From an uncultured Gammaproteobacteria bacterium (GTDB lineage Bacteria; Pseudomonadota; Gammaproteobacteria; HK1): a DNA stretch of 33,905 nt. Location of the stretch: NCBI GenBank assembly GCA_947258715.1, contig CAMYJH010000034.1:1-33905 (forward strand), written 5' to 3'. Positions 24,915 to 33,890 of the stretch are shown here, in pieces (position 1 is the first letter of the stretch; every line of letters begins with the position of its first letter). Position numbers and translations under genes: made by a program. The notes beneath the pieces were generated by a model. It was not told the DNA's origin and did no database searches. It was given only the letters and a program-made list of their open reading frames with translations.

Positions 24915-25441
24915 TGGAAACCCATCTAGTCATTTCCGCCATAGGCAAAGACAGCCCTGGTATTGTCGACCAGTTATCGCGATCCGTGCTCGACTGCGGT
25001 TGCAGCATAGGAGACAGCCGGATGGCGGTACTCGGCGGAGAATTCGCGGTCATTATGGCGGTTTCGGGAAACTGGAACGCGGTGGCAAAGCTGGAAAGCG
25101 CGCTACCCAGGCTTGCGGAAAAGCTCGGTTTGCTTTTGCAGAGCAAGCGCACCGAGCCCCGGCGCGGCACTGACAAGCTGATCCCTTACGGAGTTGAAGT
25201 GGTTGCCTTCGAGCACCCCGGGATCGTTAACGACGTGGCGAATTTTTTCGCCCGAAGGGACATCAACATCGAGGACGTCTACACCAGCAGATACCCTGCG
25301 CCACAAACGGGCGCCCCGATGTTCAGCCTGCACATGACGGTGGGAATCCCGGCGGACACGTCCATAGCCGCTGTTCGGGGCGAGTTCATGGACTTCTGCG
25401 ACGAGCTCAACCTGGATGCGATGCTGGCGCCCGTCAAGTAA
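24914..25441 (+). CDS. gcvR: Glycine cleavage system regulator GcvR-like, two ACT domains
   Basis: In E. coli, GcvR binds GcvA and, with low glycine, blocks activation of the glycine cleavage operon. The 175-residue product has two ACT domains: residues about 4-80 (VISAIGKDSPGIVDQLSRSVLDCGCSI) and about 92-170 (VEVVAFEHPGIVNDVANFFARRDINIEDV). No catalytic domain is present, as expected of the family. The position beside dapA is that of E. coli gcvR. gcvA and the gcv operon are not in the window, so the regulatory target is inferred. Confidence 0.88.
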   Translation: METHLVISAIGKDSPGIVDQLSRSVLDCGCSIGDSRMAVLGGEFAVIMAVSGNWNAVAKLESALPRLAEKLGLLLQSKRTEPRRGTDKLIPYGVEVVAFEHPGIVNDVANFFARRDINIEDVYTSRYPAPQTGAPMFSLHMTVGIPADTSIAAVRGEFMDFCDELNLDAMLAPVK

Positions 25442-25550
25442 CGGTATGCTGTATTTCATATTTCGTATACCGTATCTCGGAAGTCATGAGTCGCATGCCG
25501 TGCAGCATCGACTCCGCTGACCTCGACGGCAAACGAGACCTGCTGTGGCG

Positions 25551-25564
25551 GCGAGCTTACTCGC
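25551..25564 (+). repeat. Weak REP-like palindrome
   Basis: GCGAG-CTTA-CTCGC resembles the stem of the REP units but has an altered loop and no conserved tail. It lies 57 bp before a fuller copy. Confidence 0.4.
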
Positions 25565-25620
25565 TTATTCGCGGGATATGAGTCATCGACGTCGCTGAGC
25601 GCGACGGTTAACGAAGCCCG

Positions 25621-25666
25621 CTGTAGGAGCGACCTTGGCCGCGATTCCTTAGATCAAGCATTTCAG
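25621..25666 (+). repeat. REP-like palindromic unit with conserved tail
   Basis: The head CTGTAGGAGCGACC-TT-GGCCGC has one mismatch in the stem. The tail ATTCCTTAGATCAAGC...TTTCAG is shared with the copies at 22341 and 27205. It lies just before the PhoH gene. Confidence 0.75.
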
Positions 25667-25686
25667 AAAATACCGGTCTTAAATCA

Positions 25687-27078
25687 GTGACAAGTATTTC
25701 CGACAAACCTCACAAGCTCTTCATCCTCGACACCAACGTGCTGATGCACGATCCGGTTGCGATATTCCGCTTTCAGGAACACGACGTCTTCATTCCGCTG
25801 GTCGTTCTCGAAGAGCTCGACGCCGGCAAGAAGGGCATGTCGGAAACGGCCCGCAACGTACGCCAAGCGAGCCGCATTCTGGATGAACTGATTTGCAGCG
25901 CCGATGGCGACTGGGTCGAAACCGGCGTTCCTCTAGAAAACGGCCATGGCACGGGCGGCGACGGAAGGCTGTATTTCCAGACCCGATCCAGTCCCCACGA
26001 GCTTCCCGAACCGCTTCCGGGACATTCGGCGGACAACGACATTCTGAATACGGCTGTCGCCCTTCGCCGCGAGCGCGCAAAGGCGGAAGTCGTCATCGTT
26101 TCCAAGGACATCAACTTACGTATCAAGGCGCGGGTGCTAGGAATTCCGGCGGAAGATTACTTCGTGGATAAAGTTTTGGACGACGTCGACCTGCTCTACT
26201 CCGGCATCGCCCGCGTTTCCGCCGACGAGATCGCCGACCTGAGCGAGCTCGACTGGATGCAGAACGAACCCGACTCCCGCTGGATCAACGCGTCCGCCGC
26301 CAATGGTTGGTACCCAAACCAGTGCCTTTACTGCGAAGAGCGGCCGTTGGAAGCGCTGGTGCGGGAAATTGGGGAAGGTAGAGCACGAATCGAAATCGCG
26401 CGCAATTATGCCGAGGGCGAGGAAAGCGTGTGGGGGATCCACGCCCGCAATCGGGAGCAGGGCTTCGCTCTCAATCTGCTGATGGATGTGGAGATCGACT
26501 TTGTCTCTCTCCTCGGCACCGCAGGTACCGGCAAGACCCTGCTGGCACTGGCGGCCGGTCTGGCCCAGACCCTGGATAACCGCCGCTATCGCGAGATTGT
26601 CATGACCCGCGTGACGGTGCCGGTGGGCGGCGATATCGGATTTCTGCCGGGCACCGAAGAAGAGAAGATGACGCCCTGGATGGGTGCGCTGATGGACAAC
26701 CTTGAGGTACTCACGGAAAGCGACGTCGGCGGCGACTGGGGCCGCGCCGCAACCCAGGACCTGCTGCAAAACCGGATAAAGATCCGCTCAATGAATTTCA
26801 TGCGCGGGAGAACCTTTTTAAATCGCTACGTGATCATCGACGAGGCACAGAATCTGACCAAGAAACAGATGAAGACGCTGATCACCCGTGCGGGCCCGGG
26901 AACGAAAATTATCTGCCTCGGCAACATCGGTCAGATCGACACGCCGTACCTCACTGAAACCACCTCCGGTCTGACGTACGCGGTGGATGCATTTAAAAGC
27001 TGGCCGCACAGCGCCCACGTCACCCTGGTACGCGGGGAACGATCGCGCCTGGCGGATTTCGCCGCTGAGATGCTTTGA
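25687..27078 (+). CDS. PIN domain-PhoH ATPase fusion protein
   Basis: This is a cytoplasmic PhoH2-type protein that combines a PIN nuclease domain with a PhoH ATPase; characterised relatives unwind and cut RNA. The 463-residue product starts with the PIN domain (about 1-150: Asp in FILDTNVLMHDP, later acidic residues in ADNDILN). Then comes the PhoH domain with Walker A GTAGTGKT (277-284) and Walker B VIIDEAQN (382-389). The GTG start has no strong ribosome site and follows a REP unit by 20 bp. Many gammaproteobacteria carry this gene alone, without the classical toxin-antitoxin partner, and I see no antitoxin-like ORF upstream. Confidence 0.92.
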   Translation: MTSISDKPHKLFILDTNVLMHDPVAIFRFQEHDVFIPLVVLEELDAGKKGMSETARNVRQASRILDELICSADGDWVETGVPLENGHGTGGDGRLYFQTRSSPHELPEPLPGHSADNDILNTAVALRRERAKAEVVIVSKDINLRIKARVLGIPAEDYFVDKVLDDVDLLYSGIARVSADEIADLSELDWMQNEPDSRWINASAANGWYPNQCLYCEERPLEALVREIGEGRARIEIARNYAEGEESVWGIHARNREQGFALNLLMDVEIDFVSLLGTAGTGKTLLALAAGLAQTLDNRRYREIVMTRVTVPVGGDIGFLPGTEEEKMTPWMGALMDNLEVLTESDVGGDWGRAATQDLLQNRIKIRSMNFMRGRTFLNRYVIIDEAQNLTKKQMKTLITRAGPGTKIICLGNIGQIDTPYLTETTSGLTYAVDAFKSWPHSAHVTLVRGERSRLADFAAEML

Positions 27079-27116
27079 TCGGCGACTACGGACGAACGCT
27101 GCCCGCCAATTATAAG

Positions 27117-27139
27117 TGTAGGAGCGAGCTTGCTCGCGA
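27117..27139 (+). repeat. REP palindrome, clean copy
   Basis: TGTAGGAGCGAGC-TT-GCTCGCGA is the form well known from Pseudomonas REP sequences. The stem is 27124-27137. It lacks the ATTCCTTAG tail. It sits between convergent phoH and gdhB. Confidence 0.85.
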
Positions 27140-27204
27140 ACCTTCCAGAGCGCGAGGCAATTCGCCCTAGTATGAGGTGAACACCTCGCAGCGTAGCCCG
27201 CGGT

Positions 27205-27245
27205 GGTGCGAGCTTGCTCGCGATTCCTTAGAACAAGCCGTTCAG
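27205..27245 (+). repeat. REP-like palindromic unit with conserved tail
   Basis: The stem GCGAGC-TT-GCTCGC (27208-27221) is followed by GATTCCTTAGAACAAGCCGT and TCAG. It is only 18 bp from the gdhB stop codon and may act as the 3' structure of that transcript. Confidence 0.8.
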
Positions 27246-27263
27246 TAAAAGCGAAACGCGCCT

Positions 27264-30200
27264 CTAATCTCCTGCCAAGGATTCTGCACCACTAGCAGCC
27301 TTGGATTCGGGCTTTTCTTGTGGCTTCCTCGGCGCTGCCTTGAGGGTTTCTTCTTCGCTGCCCGATTCGTCGAACTCCTCCACCGGCCGCAGACTGCGGA
27401 TCTCTCGCATCGCGACGGACAGCATGGCGAAGTCCGGCGTACCTGAAGCGCGAAAATCCGAAAGGATTTGCCGGCATCGGTTGACCGCAACGGCATTTGC
27501 CTGCATCCAGGCCGAGATGCGCGCGTCCGCATCCTTGCTCTTGGACTCGACTCGAAGTACGTCGGCAGTGAGTTTGGCTTCCTGATCGTAGAGATCGTCG
27601 CGAAGGGCGGCGCGGGCAAGCGCCTGCCATCGATTCTCGCGGGGCAGAGCAACAATCTGATCGCGCATCCAGTGAAGGTCGAGCTTCGCGCTAAGGGCGA
27701 AATAAACCGCCGCCGCCTGCTCCACACCGACGCCCACGGCCTTGGACACTTCGACAATGTCCATCGCCGAGTAAAGCTCGTTAAAGGTGGCGACCCGCCT
27801 GGCGAGCGCCGGCGGCACATCCGCGTTCGCCAGCCTCTTGCTCTGTTTCTCTATAGCTTTACGCGTCTGCGCCATGACCAGCTTCGGCAGCGTTTCTGCA
27901 AGCTGCTCGATGCCGTCAGAAAAATGCCTGCAGGTGGCTGCGATGCCGAATCCGCTGCGCCGCTTGCGCAGCAGCCACCGGGACGCCCGCTCGAGCAGCT
28001 TGCGACCTTCGAGCAGCATCAGGATCTGAGACTGGGCCGGAACTTTATTGTCCAGAGACTCGATGGCCTCCCACACCTTCTTCATGCCGAAGATTTCACG
28101 CCCCACCAGGTATGCTCTGGAGATGTCCGCAGCATCCGCGCCGGTCTCCTCGCTCAGTCTGAAGGCGTAGGTGATTCCGGATCGATTGACCACTTCGTTG
28201 GCGACCACGGTGCTGATGATCTCAGCCGCAAGTCTGTGGGTCGGCATTCGGTTCTTGTAACGTTTCTGCAGCGGCCCGGGAAAGTAGTCCTCGAGTTCGG
28301 ACAGCAAATAAGCGTCTTTGGGAAGATTCGAAACCAGCAAATCTTGGAACAAACCAATCTTCACATAAGCGATTAGAACCGAGAGCTCAGGCGTCGTTAA
28401 TCCCTTATCCGCCTTCATGCGCTCCTGGATCTCCTCGTTGCCGGGAAGGTACTCGATTACCGGGTCGAGCTCTCCGTCACGTTCCAGCTTCCGGATAAGC
28501 CGCCAGTGAACCTCTAGCAGGGACGCTGACTGCGCGTGGGCGAGACTCATAGCCTGCGTCTGCAGATAGTTGTTCCGCAATACCAGTTCGGACACTTCGT
28601 CGGTCATCTCCGCAAGCAATGCGTTGCGCTGCTTTTCCGTGATATCCCCCTCTTCTACCACCTTGTTCAGCAGGATCTTGATGTTTACCTCGTGGTCGGA
28701 ACAGTCGACGCCCGCGGAATTGTCAATGGCGTCGGTGAACACCCGGCCACCGTCGGACGCGTACTCGATTCGCCCCCGCTGGGTGAAGCCCAGGTTGCCA
28801 CCCTCTCCGACGACCTTGCAGCGCATCTCATCGGCGTCGATACGCACTCCGTCATTGGCGCGATCACCCACCGCGTCGTTGTGCTCGTCACTGGATTTGA
28901 CGTAGGTACCAATGCCGCCGTTCCAAAGCAGGTCCACGGGCGCCTTGAGCATTGCGCGGATCAGCTCATTGGGTGTCAGCCTTTTGGCATCGACGCCCAG
29001 AGCCTGGCGCACTTCCTCGCTGAGCTCGACCGACTTCGCGGCCCGAGAGTAGACGCCGCCACCCTTGGATATCAGATTCTTGTCGTAGTCCTGCCAGGTG
29101 GAGCGCGGTTTGTCGAACAGCCGCTTGCGTTCCTTGAAGCTCTTGGCCGAATCCGGACTCGGATCGAGGAAGATGTGGATATGATTGAAGGCGCCGATGA
29201 GCTTGATGTGTTCCGAAAGCAGCATGCCGTTGCCGAAGACGTCGCCACCCATGTCGCCGATGCCGATGACCTCGAAGTCGGTGGTCTGAATGTTCACCCC
29301 TAGCTCGCGGAAATGCCGCTTCACGGACTCCCACGCGCCGCGTGCGGTAATGGCCATGCCCTTGTGGTCGTATCCCTGGGAGCCACCGGAGGCAAACGCG
29401 TCCCCGAGCCAAAACCCGTACTCCTTGGCGATGCCGTTGGCGATGTCGGAAAAAGTAGCGGTGCCCTTGTCCGCGGCAACCACGAGGTAGGGATCGTCGC
29501 CGTCCTGACGCACCACGTCTTTGGGCGGCTTAATTTCGTCGGCAACCAGATTGTCGGTAATGTCGAGTAATCCTCGAATAAAAGTCTTGTAGCAGGCGAC
29601 GCCCTCGGCCAGAATCGCTTCGCGATCGCCGCCGGGCAGCTGCTTGGGTACGAAACCGCCTTTGGAACCCACCGGCACGATCACCGCGTTCTTTACCATC
29701 TGCGCTTTAACCAGTCCCAGCACTTCGGTGCGGAAATCCTCGCGCCGATCCGACCACCGAAGTCCGCCACGGGCCACCGGTCCCCCACGCAAATGCACGC
29801 CCTCCACCCGCGGAGAGTAGACAAAGATCTCGAACATGGGGCGCGGCTCCGGCAGCTCGGGAATGCTGGACGGATCGAATTTGAAGGATACGTAATCTTT
29901 GTCTTCGCCCTCGTCCGTCTTCTGGTAAAAATTGGTTCTCAACGTCGCCTGGATGAGACCGAGAAAGCTGCGTAGTATCCGGTCCTCGTCCAGATTCGTT
30001 ACCGCGTCCAGATCCTCGTGTATCTCGACTATCATCTGCGCCGCGTCTTGCTTGCGCGCGCCGTCGTAGCCGGGATCGAAACAAACGTGGAACAGCTTCA
30101 CCAGTTTACGAGCGATCTTCGGACTGGCGGCCAGGGTACGTTCCATGTACGACTTGCTGAATGCGACCCCCGCCTGACGCAGGTACTTGCAGTAAGCGCG

Positions 30201-32207
30201 CAAGATGACGACTTCACGCCAGGTCAGGCTGGCGCGAAGAACCAGGTGGTTGAAACCATCGTTCTCGATTTCTTCGCGCCAGACGTGCGCAAAGGCATCC
30301 TGGAAAATGTCGCGCACCTGGTCAAAATCAAATCCCGGTTCTTCCTTGTGATGCATGCCAAAGTCGTGCATCCAGATGCGCGCGCTGTTGGCACGCTTGA
30401 TCTTGCTCGGCCGCTCGTCCACCACCTTGAGTCCCATGTTCTCGAGCATGGGCAAGGCGTCGGAAAGCGAAATCGGCGCAGCGGGGTGAAAAAGCTTGAA
30501 ACGGACCACGTTCTCGGGCGCTTCCAGCGGTCGGTAGAGGCTCATCGCCAGGTCGTCGTCTTCGACCAGGGTTTCCATTTTTTCGACGTCGCGCACGGCG
30601 ATGCGCGGATGATAGTTTTCGCGGTAATCGGCGCGGAAAGCATCTCCATAGCGCCGGAACAGGCGCGTGCCACGTTCCTCTCCGAAATGATCCAACAGCT
30701 CGTCGTTGAGATCGTCGCTCCACGAACGGGTCACGTCGCGGAGCTTTGATTCAATCTCCTTGATGTCGAATTCAGGCGTGGTGCCTGGTGGCACGTGCAA
30801 GACGATATGCAAACGCGCGAGCACGGATTCAGAAAGCTGTACGTTGAACTCCATGCCGTCGGCTTTAAACGCCTGCTCGAGAATGGACTGGATCGCGAGC
30901 CGAATTTGGGTATTGAAGCGCTCTCTGGGCACGTATACGAGGCAGGTGTAAAAGCGACCGTAACGATCCCGGTGCACGAACAGCCTGATGCGCTGGCGCT
31001 CCTGCAGGTGCAGGACACCTATCGCCGTCTGATAGAGCTCGTCTTCCGGAATCTGGAACAGCTCGTCCCGGGGGAAGCTCTCGAGAATGTTCATCAGCGC
31101 CTTGCCGGCGTGGCTGTTCTCCGGATAGCCGGCTTTGGCGATGATGCGGGTGACTTTGTCGCTCAACAGCGGAATCACCCGCGGGCTTCGGTTGTACGCG
31201 GCCGAGGTGTAAAGGCCGATGAATCGACGCTCGCCGATTACCTCCCCCTTGTCGTTGAACCGCTTGACGCCGATGTAATCCAGATAGCCGGGACGGTGAA
31301 CGGTGGAGCGGCTGTTGCCTTTGGTGATGATGAGCAGCCTGGGCTCCCGTGCCAGCCGTCTGACTTCGGGCGGAAGGCTGGAAAAACTCTTCGATTTCTT
31401 ACCGCTCCTGTTGCCGCGAAGGATCCCGAGCCCCGACTCCGGCACGGTCGCGAGCACGTCCTCCCCGTTCCTGGTGTCAAGCTCGTACTCGCGGTAACCG
31501 AAAAAGGTAAAGTGGTTATCATCAATCCACTCGAGAAAGGAGCGCGCTTCTTTTATCTCGTCTTTATCCAGGGGCGGCGGTGCCTTATCCAGCTCATCGA
31601 GAATGGCCGCGAGCTGCCCGCGCATCGCTTTCCAGTCGTTGACCGTCGCGCGAACGTCGCCCAGCACAGACCGAATTCCGGATAAGATTCCGTCGATGAC
31701 CTCTTTTTCCGTTTGCCGATCCACCTCGATATGCATGACGGCCTCGGTAATCGCGTCCGCATGCTTTTCGTTCGGGGGGATCGGCGCCATCAGGCGTCCG
31801 CTTTCGTCACGACGCAGGCGCATCACGGGATGGATGAGGAGGTGGATGGTGAGCCCCTGTCCGTTGATGGCCATGCGCACCGAGTCCACAAGAAACGGCA
31901 TGTCGTCGGTGACGATCTCGACGATGGTGTGGGTGGACTGCCAGCCGTGCTCTTCGACTTGCGGGTTGTAGACGCGAACATTGGGCTCGCCGGGCCTGCG
32001 CTGCTTGGCAAAGTTCCATTGAGACAGCGCAGCGCCATAGAGATCCATGACCTCGCGCTCCAATAGATCTTCCGCGGCGGTGCCGGCGTAGTACTGACGG
32101 ACGAATTCTTCTACCGCGGCTTTCTCATCACCCTTGAGCCTGTCGGCAATATAGGCAAGCAGCGGGTCGATGATGTCCTTGATGTTTACGGCAGCTGGCG
32201 TAGACAT
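27264..32207 (-). CDS. gdhB: NAD-specific glutamate dehydrogenase, large (180 kDa) class
   Basis: This enzyme deaminates glutamate to 2-oxoglutarate and ammonium with NAD, feeding amino-acid carbon into the TCA cycle. The 1647-residue length is typical of the GDH-180 class described in Streptomyces and Pseudomonas. The N-terminal half (about 1-700) holds ACT-like regulatory domains. The catalytic core has GGLRWSDRREDFRTEVLGLV (about 812-835), the lysine/glycine segment VPVGSKGGFVPKQ (about 842-855) and a Rossmann loop GIGDMGGDVFGNG (about 980-992). A helical C-terminal domain follows. AGGAG lies 7 bp before the start. It is monocistronic: its 3' end meets phoH across REP units and its 5' side diverges from the TAXI gene. 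The tail past about residue 1610 is Glu/Ser-rich and probably disordered. Confidence 0.97.
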   Translation of the reverse strand: MSTPAAVNIKDIIDPLLAYIADRLKGDEKAAVEEFVRQYYAGTAAEDLLEREVMDLYGAALSQWNFAKQRRPGEPNVRVYNPQVEEHGWQSTHTIVEIVTDDMPFLVDSVRMAINGQGLTIHLLIHPVMRLRRDESGRLMAPIPPNEKHADAITEAVMHIEVDRQTEKEVIDGILSGIRSVLGDVRATVNDWKAMRGQLAAILDELDKAPPPLDKDEIKEARSFLEWIDDNHFTFFGYREYELDTRNGEDVLATVPESGLGILRGNRSGKKSKSFSSLPPEVRRLAREPRLLIITKGNSRSTVHRPGYLDYIGVKRFNDKGEVIGERRFIGLYTSAAYNRSPRVIPLLSDKVTRIIAKAGYPENSHAGKALMNILESFPRDELFQIPEDELYQTAIGVLHLQERQRIRLFVHRDRYGRFYTCLVYVPRERFNTQIRLAIQSILEQAFKADGMEFNVQLSESVLARLHIVLHVPPGTTPEFDIKEIESKLRDVTRSWSDDLNDELLDHFGEERGTRLFRRYGDAFRADYRENYHPRIAVRDVEKMETLVEDDDLAMSLYRPLEAPENVVRFKLFHPAAPISLSDALPMLENMGLKVVDERPSKIKRANSARIWMHDFGMHHKEEPGFDFDQVRDIFQDAFAHVWREEIENDGFNHLVLRASLTWREVVILRAYCKYLRQAGVAFSKSYMERTLAASPKIARKLVKLFHVCFDPGYDGARKQDAAQMIVEIHEDLDAVTNLDEDRILRSFLGLIQATLRTNFYQKTDEGEDKDYVSFKFDPSSIPELPEPRPMFEIFVYSPRVEGVHLRGGPVARGGLRWSDRREDFRTEVLGLVKAQMVKNAVIVPVGSKGGFVPKQLPGGDREAILAEGVACYKTFIRGLLDITDNLVADEIKPPKDVVRQDGDDPYLVVAADKGTATFSDIANGIAKEYGFWLGDAFASGGSQGYDHKGMAITARGAWESVKRHFRELGVNIQTTDFEVIGIGDMGGDVFGNGMLLSEHIKLIGAFNHIHIFLDPSPDSAKSFKERKRLFDKPRSTWQDYDKNLISKGGGVYSRAAKSVELSEEVRQALGVDAKRLTPNELIRAMLKAPVDLLWNGGIGTYVKSSDEHNDAVGDRANDGVRIDADEMRCKVVGEGGNLGFTQRGRIEYASDGGRVFTDAIDNSAGVDCSDHEVNIKILLNKVVEEGDITEKQRNALLAEMTDEVSELVLRNNYLQTQAMSLAHAQSASLLEVHWRLIRKLERDGELDPVIEYLPGNEEIQERMKADKGLTTPELSVLIAYVKIGLFQDLLVSNLPKDAYLLSELEDYFPGPLQKRYKNRMPTHRLAAEIISTVVANEVVNRSGITYAFRLSEETGADAADISRAYLVGREIFGMKKVWEAIESLDNKVPAQSQILMLLEGRKLLERASRWLLRKRRSGFGIAATCRHFSDGIEQLAETLPKLVMAQTRKAIEKQSKRLANADVPPALARRVATFNELYSAMDIVEVSKAVGVGVEQAAAVYFALSAKLDLHWMRDQIVALPRENRWQALARAALRDDLYDQEAKLTADVLRVESKSKDADARISAWMQANAVAVNRCRQILSDFRASGTPDFAMLSVAMREIRSLRPVEEFDESGSEEETLKAAPRKPQEKPESKAASGAESLAGD

Positions 32208-32775
32208 GGGCTGTCTCCTCGGCGTTCCGGTTCTGGCACGGGTTCGGGCCCGCTAGTCTTGTGCTGGAGCGGAGCCCGCCGACGGCGCGAGTTCGTCGCC
32301 ACAGGTGCGGGGAAGATCAGCCGCAGTATTTCGGACGAGTATTCTCCGCAAAAACCCGTACGCGCCTTTCCTGGCTCAAAGAACAGGCTTTGTTTTGCGC
32401 TGAGGCTCCGATAAGGGCGACAGCTTAGTGCTCTCCGCATCCGTGGTCCATGATCCGAAGCCTGGTCGGTTTTTGATTTCCGCGATTGGCAATGAAACTC
32501 CGCCCTTACAGCGTTCGATTTCGAGTGCTGCGACGCAGCATTTCAGCAGCCCCCGGAATTGAAAAGGAAAAGCCCGCGCGCGCTCAGATGGCCTCGCTTT
32601 ACCGCAATGCGGAATACGGTATCATGCGCCGCAGGAGTCCTTCACTCCACTTTCGGATAAGGGAGCGAAGCGGCAGCACCTAAGGACGGCGAGAACCAAG
32701 CCGCGCGGGCTGCTCCGAGTTTCGGCTGAGCCACTCCCTGCCACATAACAAACACTCTCAATCCTGGAGGAAACC
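32208..32775. other. Divergent control region between gdhB and the TAXI receptor gene
   Basis: There is no convincing gene. An open frame at 32486-32683 (65 codons) overlaps the promoter candidate and has no recognisable content. The region must hold a promoter for gdhB (minus) and one for the receptor gene (plus, listed separately). Confidence 0.45.
32598..32625 (+). promoter_or_regulatory. Candidate sigma-70 promoter for the TAXI receptor gene
   Basis: TTTACC (32598-32603) and TATCAT (32620-32625) are separated by 16 bp. This would give a 5' leader of about 145 nt before the ATG at 32776. Confidence 0.4.
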
Positions 32776-33744
32776 ATGCGAAAGCTATTGGCCATATTTC
32801 TTGGGACAATCGTCGCCGCGTCGATCGCCCCGTCGGTCACGGCAGCCGAGTTCATTACCATCGGCACCGGTGGCGTAACCGGTGTCTACTATCCCACCGG
32901 CGGCGCTATTTGCCGTCTCGTAAACAAGGGCCGGAAAGCGCACGGCGTGCGCTGCTCGGTCGAGTCCACCGGGGGTTCGGTCTACAACATCAACACCATC
33001 CGGGCGGGTGAGCTCGACATGGGCGTCGCCCAGTCCGACTGGCAGTATCACGCCTACAACGGCACCGCCAAGTTCAAGGACAAGGGCCCTTTTAAGGAGC
33101 TGCGGGCCGTGTTCTCCGTGCATCCCGAGCCGGTCAGCATCATCGCGCGCAAGGATGCGAACATCAGAAGCCTTAAGGATCTGGCGGGAAAACGGGTCAA
33201 TATCGGCAACCCGGGCTCGGGCACGGAAGCGACCTGGGAGGTGATGTGGAAGGCGCTGGGTCACGCCAGCAAAACGGCTGATCTGAAGCTCGCTGCCCAG
33301 CTCAAATCAGCGGAGACGCCGCAAGCGCTGTGCGACAACAAGATCGACGCCTTTTTCTGGCTGGTGGGCAACCCGGCGGCTTTGAACAAGGAAGCCACCA
33401 CCACCTGCGACGCGGTGTTCGTGCCTGTCGAGGGTCCGGTGATCGACAAGCTGGTGAAAGAAAACTCGTTCTATCGCAAGGCGGCCATCCCCGGCGGCAT
33501 GTACCGCGGCAACCCGAACGATATTCCGACCTTCGGCGTAGGCGCGACCTTCGTCACCTCGACCAATACATCCGAGAAGACGGTCTACGAAGTCGTGAAG
33601 GCCGTGTTTGAGAATTTCGATGCGTTCAAAAAACTGCACCCGGCATTCGGTGTGCTGAAGAAAGAGGAGATGGTCAAGGATGCGCTGTCCGCCCCGCTGC
33701 ATCCTGGCGCCGCCAAGTACTACAAGGAAGCCGGCTTGATGTAA
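32776..33744 (+). CDS. TAXI-family TRAP transporter solute-binding protein
   Basis: This periplasmic receptor delivers a solute to a TRAP permease. The 322-residue protein has a signal peptide ([20 protein letters not shown], cleavage near VTAAEF). The TAXI-type mature start [25 protein letters not shown] is followed by the conserved [12 protein letters not shown] and [16 protein letters not shown]-terminal lobe comes after [18 protein letters not shown]. The ribosome site CTGGAGGAAACC before the ATG is strong, as is common for abundant receptors. TAXI receptors often take organic acids or amino acids such as glutamate, but the ligand cannot be read from the sequence. The matching permease should lie just outside the right edge. 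Confidence 0.94.
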   Translation: MRKLLAIFLGTIVAASIAPSVTAAEFITIGTGGVTGVYYPTGGAICRLVNKGRKAHGVRCSVESTGGSVYNINTIRAGELDMGVAQSDWQYHAYNGTAKFKDKGPFKELRAVFSVHPEPVSIIARKDANIRSLKDLAGKRVNIGNPGSGTEATWEVMWKALGHASKTADLKLAAQLKSAETPQALCDNKIDAFFWLVGNPAALNKEATTTCDAVFVPVEGPVIDKLVKENSFYRKAAIPGGMYRGNPNDIPTFGVGATFVTSTNTSEKTVYEVVKAVFENFDAFKKLHPAFGVLKKEEMVKDALSAPLHPGAAKYYKEAGLM

Positions 33745-33763
33745 CCGGCGTTCGAGGGCGTTC

Positions 33764-33798
33764 AAGAAGGGGGAGCATGCGCGTCCCCCTTCTTCTCT
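33764..33798 (+). terminator. Hairpin after the TAXI gene, probable partial terminator
   Basis: An 11-bp perfect stem, AAGAAGGGGGA (33764-33774) and TCCCCCTTCTT (33784-33794), closes a 9-nt loop and is followed by a pyrimidine-rich stretch with few consecutive T. It begins 19 bp after the stop codon and could stabilise the receptor mRNA 3' end. Confidence 0.65.
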
Positions 33799-33807
33799 CA
33801 TTCTTGT

Positions 33808-33839
33808 TAAGGAAGGTCTGATTTATCAGACCTTCCTTA
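33808..33839. repeat. Perfect 15-bp inverted repeat
   Basis: TAAGGAAGGTCTGAT (33808-33822) and ATCAGACCTTCCTTA (33825-33839) are separated by TT. It is the second of three hairpins after the TAXI receptor gene. Confidence 0.85.
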
Positions 33840-33859
33840 GCTAAGCAGGGATGCGCCGC

Positions 33860-33890
33860 CGAATCCGATGACTGTAAGTCATTGGATTCG
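33860..33890. repeat. 14-bp inverted repeat with one G-T pair
   Basis: CGAATCCGATGACT (33860-33873) and AGTCATTGGATTCG (33877-33890) are separated by GTA. It is the third hairpin in a row at the window edge. Confidence 0.8.

Noticed and set aside
25684..25866. Possible antitoxin or toxin partner for the PIN-PhoH gene
   Set aside because: The only short frames there are antisense or within REP sequence; the PIN-PhoH family normally acts without a partner in gammaproteobacteria.
22247..27245. CRISPR array
   Set aside because: The repeats are palindromic REP units separated by whole genes and irregular distances, with no spacers and no cas genes.
32486..32683. 65-codon open frame upstream of the TAXI gene
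   Set aside because: No ribosome site, no recognisable content, and it overlaps the best promoter candidate.
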